Shown here piece by piece: positions 63,355 through 64,000 of a stretch of 64,000 bases of DNA (within the stretch, counting starts at the first letter, position 1; the number at the start of each line of letters is the position of its first letter). The position numbers and the translations under genes are program-made. This DNA comes from UBA11524 sp051883695. Its GTDB lineage: Bacteria; Bacillota; Clostridia; Christensenellales; Aristaeellaceae. The stretch covers positions 109,752 to 173,751 of the forward strand of contig JBJEUF010000060.1 in the NCBI GenBank assembly GCA_051883695.1. The letters are read 5' to 3'. The notes under the pieces were generated by a model. The model was not told the origin of the DNA. It did no database searches and saw nothing but the letters and a program-made list of their open reading frames with translations.

Positions 63355-63500
63355 ATGCATTCATCCTTTGCCATCGTAATCCGGAATATCGTGATCAGGC
63401 GTGCCTGTATCACATGTTCCCCCAAGGAGGCCGGCTCTCTCCGATTCAACTGTACTGCCAGCAGCGCCGCCAGCCGGCAGCCACGCACCGTCATTTTCAT
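63351..63500 (-). CDS. Possible small ORF translationally coupled to the SWIM gene
   Basis: ORF of 49 residues beginning MKMTVRGCRLAALLAVQLNR, ending in an ATGA overlap with the SWIM start. It sits on the transcript from the promoter at 63544-63572. Its AAGGAG ribosome site is 16 nt upstream, rather far, and a nearer ATG gives only a two-codon ORF. It may be a leader peptide or chance. Confidence 0.35.
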   Translation of the reverse strand: MKMTVRGCRLAALLAVQLNRREPASLGEHVIQARLITIFRITMAKDECI

Positions 63501-63543
63501 CGCATGGGCGGTTTCTCCTTAATGAAGTGCTTTCCCTGTCTCC

Positions 63544-63572
63544 ATGATAGTGGAATTCTATACGGATGTCAA
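63544..63572 (-). promoter_or_regulatory. Promoter of the SWIM gene
   Basis: TTGACA (63572-63567), 17-nt spacer, TATCAT (63549-63544) on the minus strand. Confidence 0.7.
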
Positions 63573-63650
63573 TCAGTTCTCTTGCTCATCTTCGGATCAG
63601 GCCTCTCAGCATACATGAGCTATCCGATTATGAGCGGATTTTTGGGTTCT

Positions 63651-63805
63651 TCACGGTTTCCTGGGGGATTAACACGCTAAAGTATGTCATGGCTTCGCCT
63701 TGAGAGGAACGGCAATGAAGGGCTGGCCTGCATTTCTCGGCATCAACCCTCTCACTGGAGCCTTGACTTTTTCCCCTTGTTTTCGGAAAGCCCCCAGGTT
63801 TCCGT
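63651..63805. repeat. Inverted-repeat pair in the right-hand intergenic region
   Basis: CACGGTTTCCTGGGGGATT (63651-63669) and AAGCCCCCAGGTTTCCGTG (63787-63805) are near-complementary arms about 117 bp apart. No transposase or other gene is seen between 63573 and 63874. It may be a decayed mobile element or a third repeat type. Confidence 0.4.
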
Positions 63806-63874
63806 GATGAGCCAATTTTTACATTGTCAATTATGGGATTTTGAATGAGGTCGCCCTGCGGATCGCCCACCGGC

Positions 63875-63903
63875 TTGACATTTTGTGGCGGTTCGGGTAT
63901 AAT
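63875..63903 (+). promoter_or_regulatory. Consensus sigma-A promoter facing the right window edge
   Basis: TTGACA (63875-63880), 17-nt spacer, TATAAT (63898-63903). No start codon with a ribosome site follows before 64000, so its gene lies beyond the window or it has a leader longer than about 90 nt. Confidence 0.75.
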
Positions 63904-64000
63904 CCGAAAACAAGGGGTTCTTCCCTACAACCAGTGGGTATAGAGTGAACAAAAAACCTTGACACAAAAAGCATCACAGGGATTTCCTGATATACTTGAG

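Noticed and set aside
63940..64000. Second promoter at the right edge (TTGACA with a downstream TATACT)
   Set aside because: The spacing between the two hexamers is about 26 nt, too long for a sigma-A promoter.

Overview
The window looks like a chromosomal piece of a GC-rich, Gram-positive, gut-type anaerobic member of the Clostridia. The evidence is many near-consensus sigma-A promoters (TTGACN-N17-TATAAT), strong AAGGAGG ribosome sites, a PEP:sugar phosphotransferase system, Veg, VanZ and PadR family proteins, and many secreted plant-glycan hydrolases. This placement is inferred from gene content alone. No rRNA, tRNA, CRISPR array, phage or intact insertion sequence was seen. Positions 30620-30719 are an assembly gap.

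Layout. 1-3756 (-): a PTS operon (fused EIIABC, then enzyme I cut by the window edge). 3901-24681 (-): an extracellular or capsular polysaccharide locus in one direction. It runs rfbC-vanZ, then from a second promoter with a 290-nt leader: aminotransferase, initiating phosphoglycosyltransferase, GNAT, four glycosyltransferases, a Wzy-like polymerase, a Wzx-like flippase, two ATP-grasp ligases around a PLP enzyme, a second aminotransferase, rfbA, rfbB and a bifunctional L-fucokinase/GDP-fucose pyrophosphorylase, ending in a hairpin terminator. 25222-30601 (+): two tandem zinc-ribbon/TIR proteins that share their N-terminal chassis but carry different C-terminal repeat arrays: BspA-type leucine-rich repeats plus two membrane spans, and seven RCC1-like repeats. 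30831-35210 (-): GH43, GH5 and sugar isomerase operon, divergent from nagB. 36447-38649: an orphan CobK-like reductase, a regulator with a superoxide-reductase-like domain, and a fucose mutarotase. 38723-44187 (-): a malEFG-type ABC importer with its ATPase. 44440-44966: Veg and a small protein. 45138-51017 (-): serine hydrolase, Nudix, GNAT, GH13 amylase and GH53 galactanase in one tight operon. 51239-55106 (+): FGGY kinase and AraD, separated by a solute-binding protein of different base composition. 55307-56387 (+): a PadR/DUF2812/small membrane protein operon. 56580-60989: a two-component system divergent from a pectin-binding/esterase fusion. 61150-63500: a small hypothetical gene and a SWIM zinc-finger protein.

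How it fits together. Secreted GH5, GH43, GH53 and GH13 enzymes and the beta-helix/esterase would attack hemicellulose, galactan, starch and pectin. The ABC importer and PTS take up the products, and NagB, the FGGY kinase and AraD feed them into central metabolism. The polysaccharide locus makes a surface glycan from dTDP-6-deoxy sugars, amino sugars and possibly GDP-fucose.

The best candidates for an undescribed system are the tandem TIR receptor-like genes and two inverted copies of an intergenic repeat. Each repeat copy ends exactly 25 nt upstream of a promoter -35 box, and together they bracket the 11-kb segment that contains the TIR pair.
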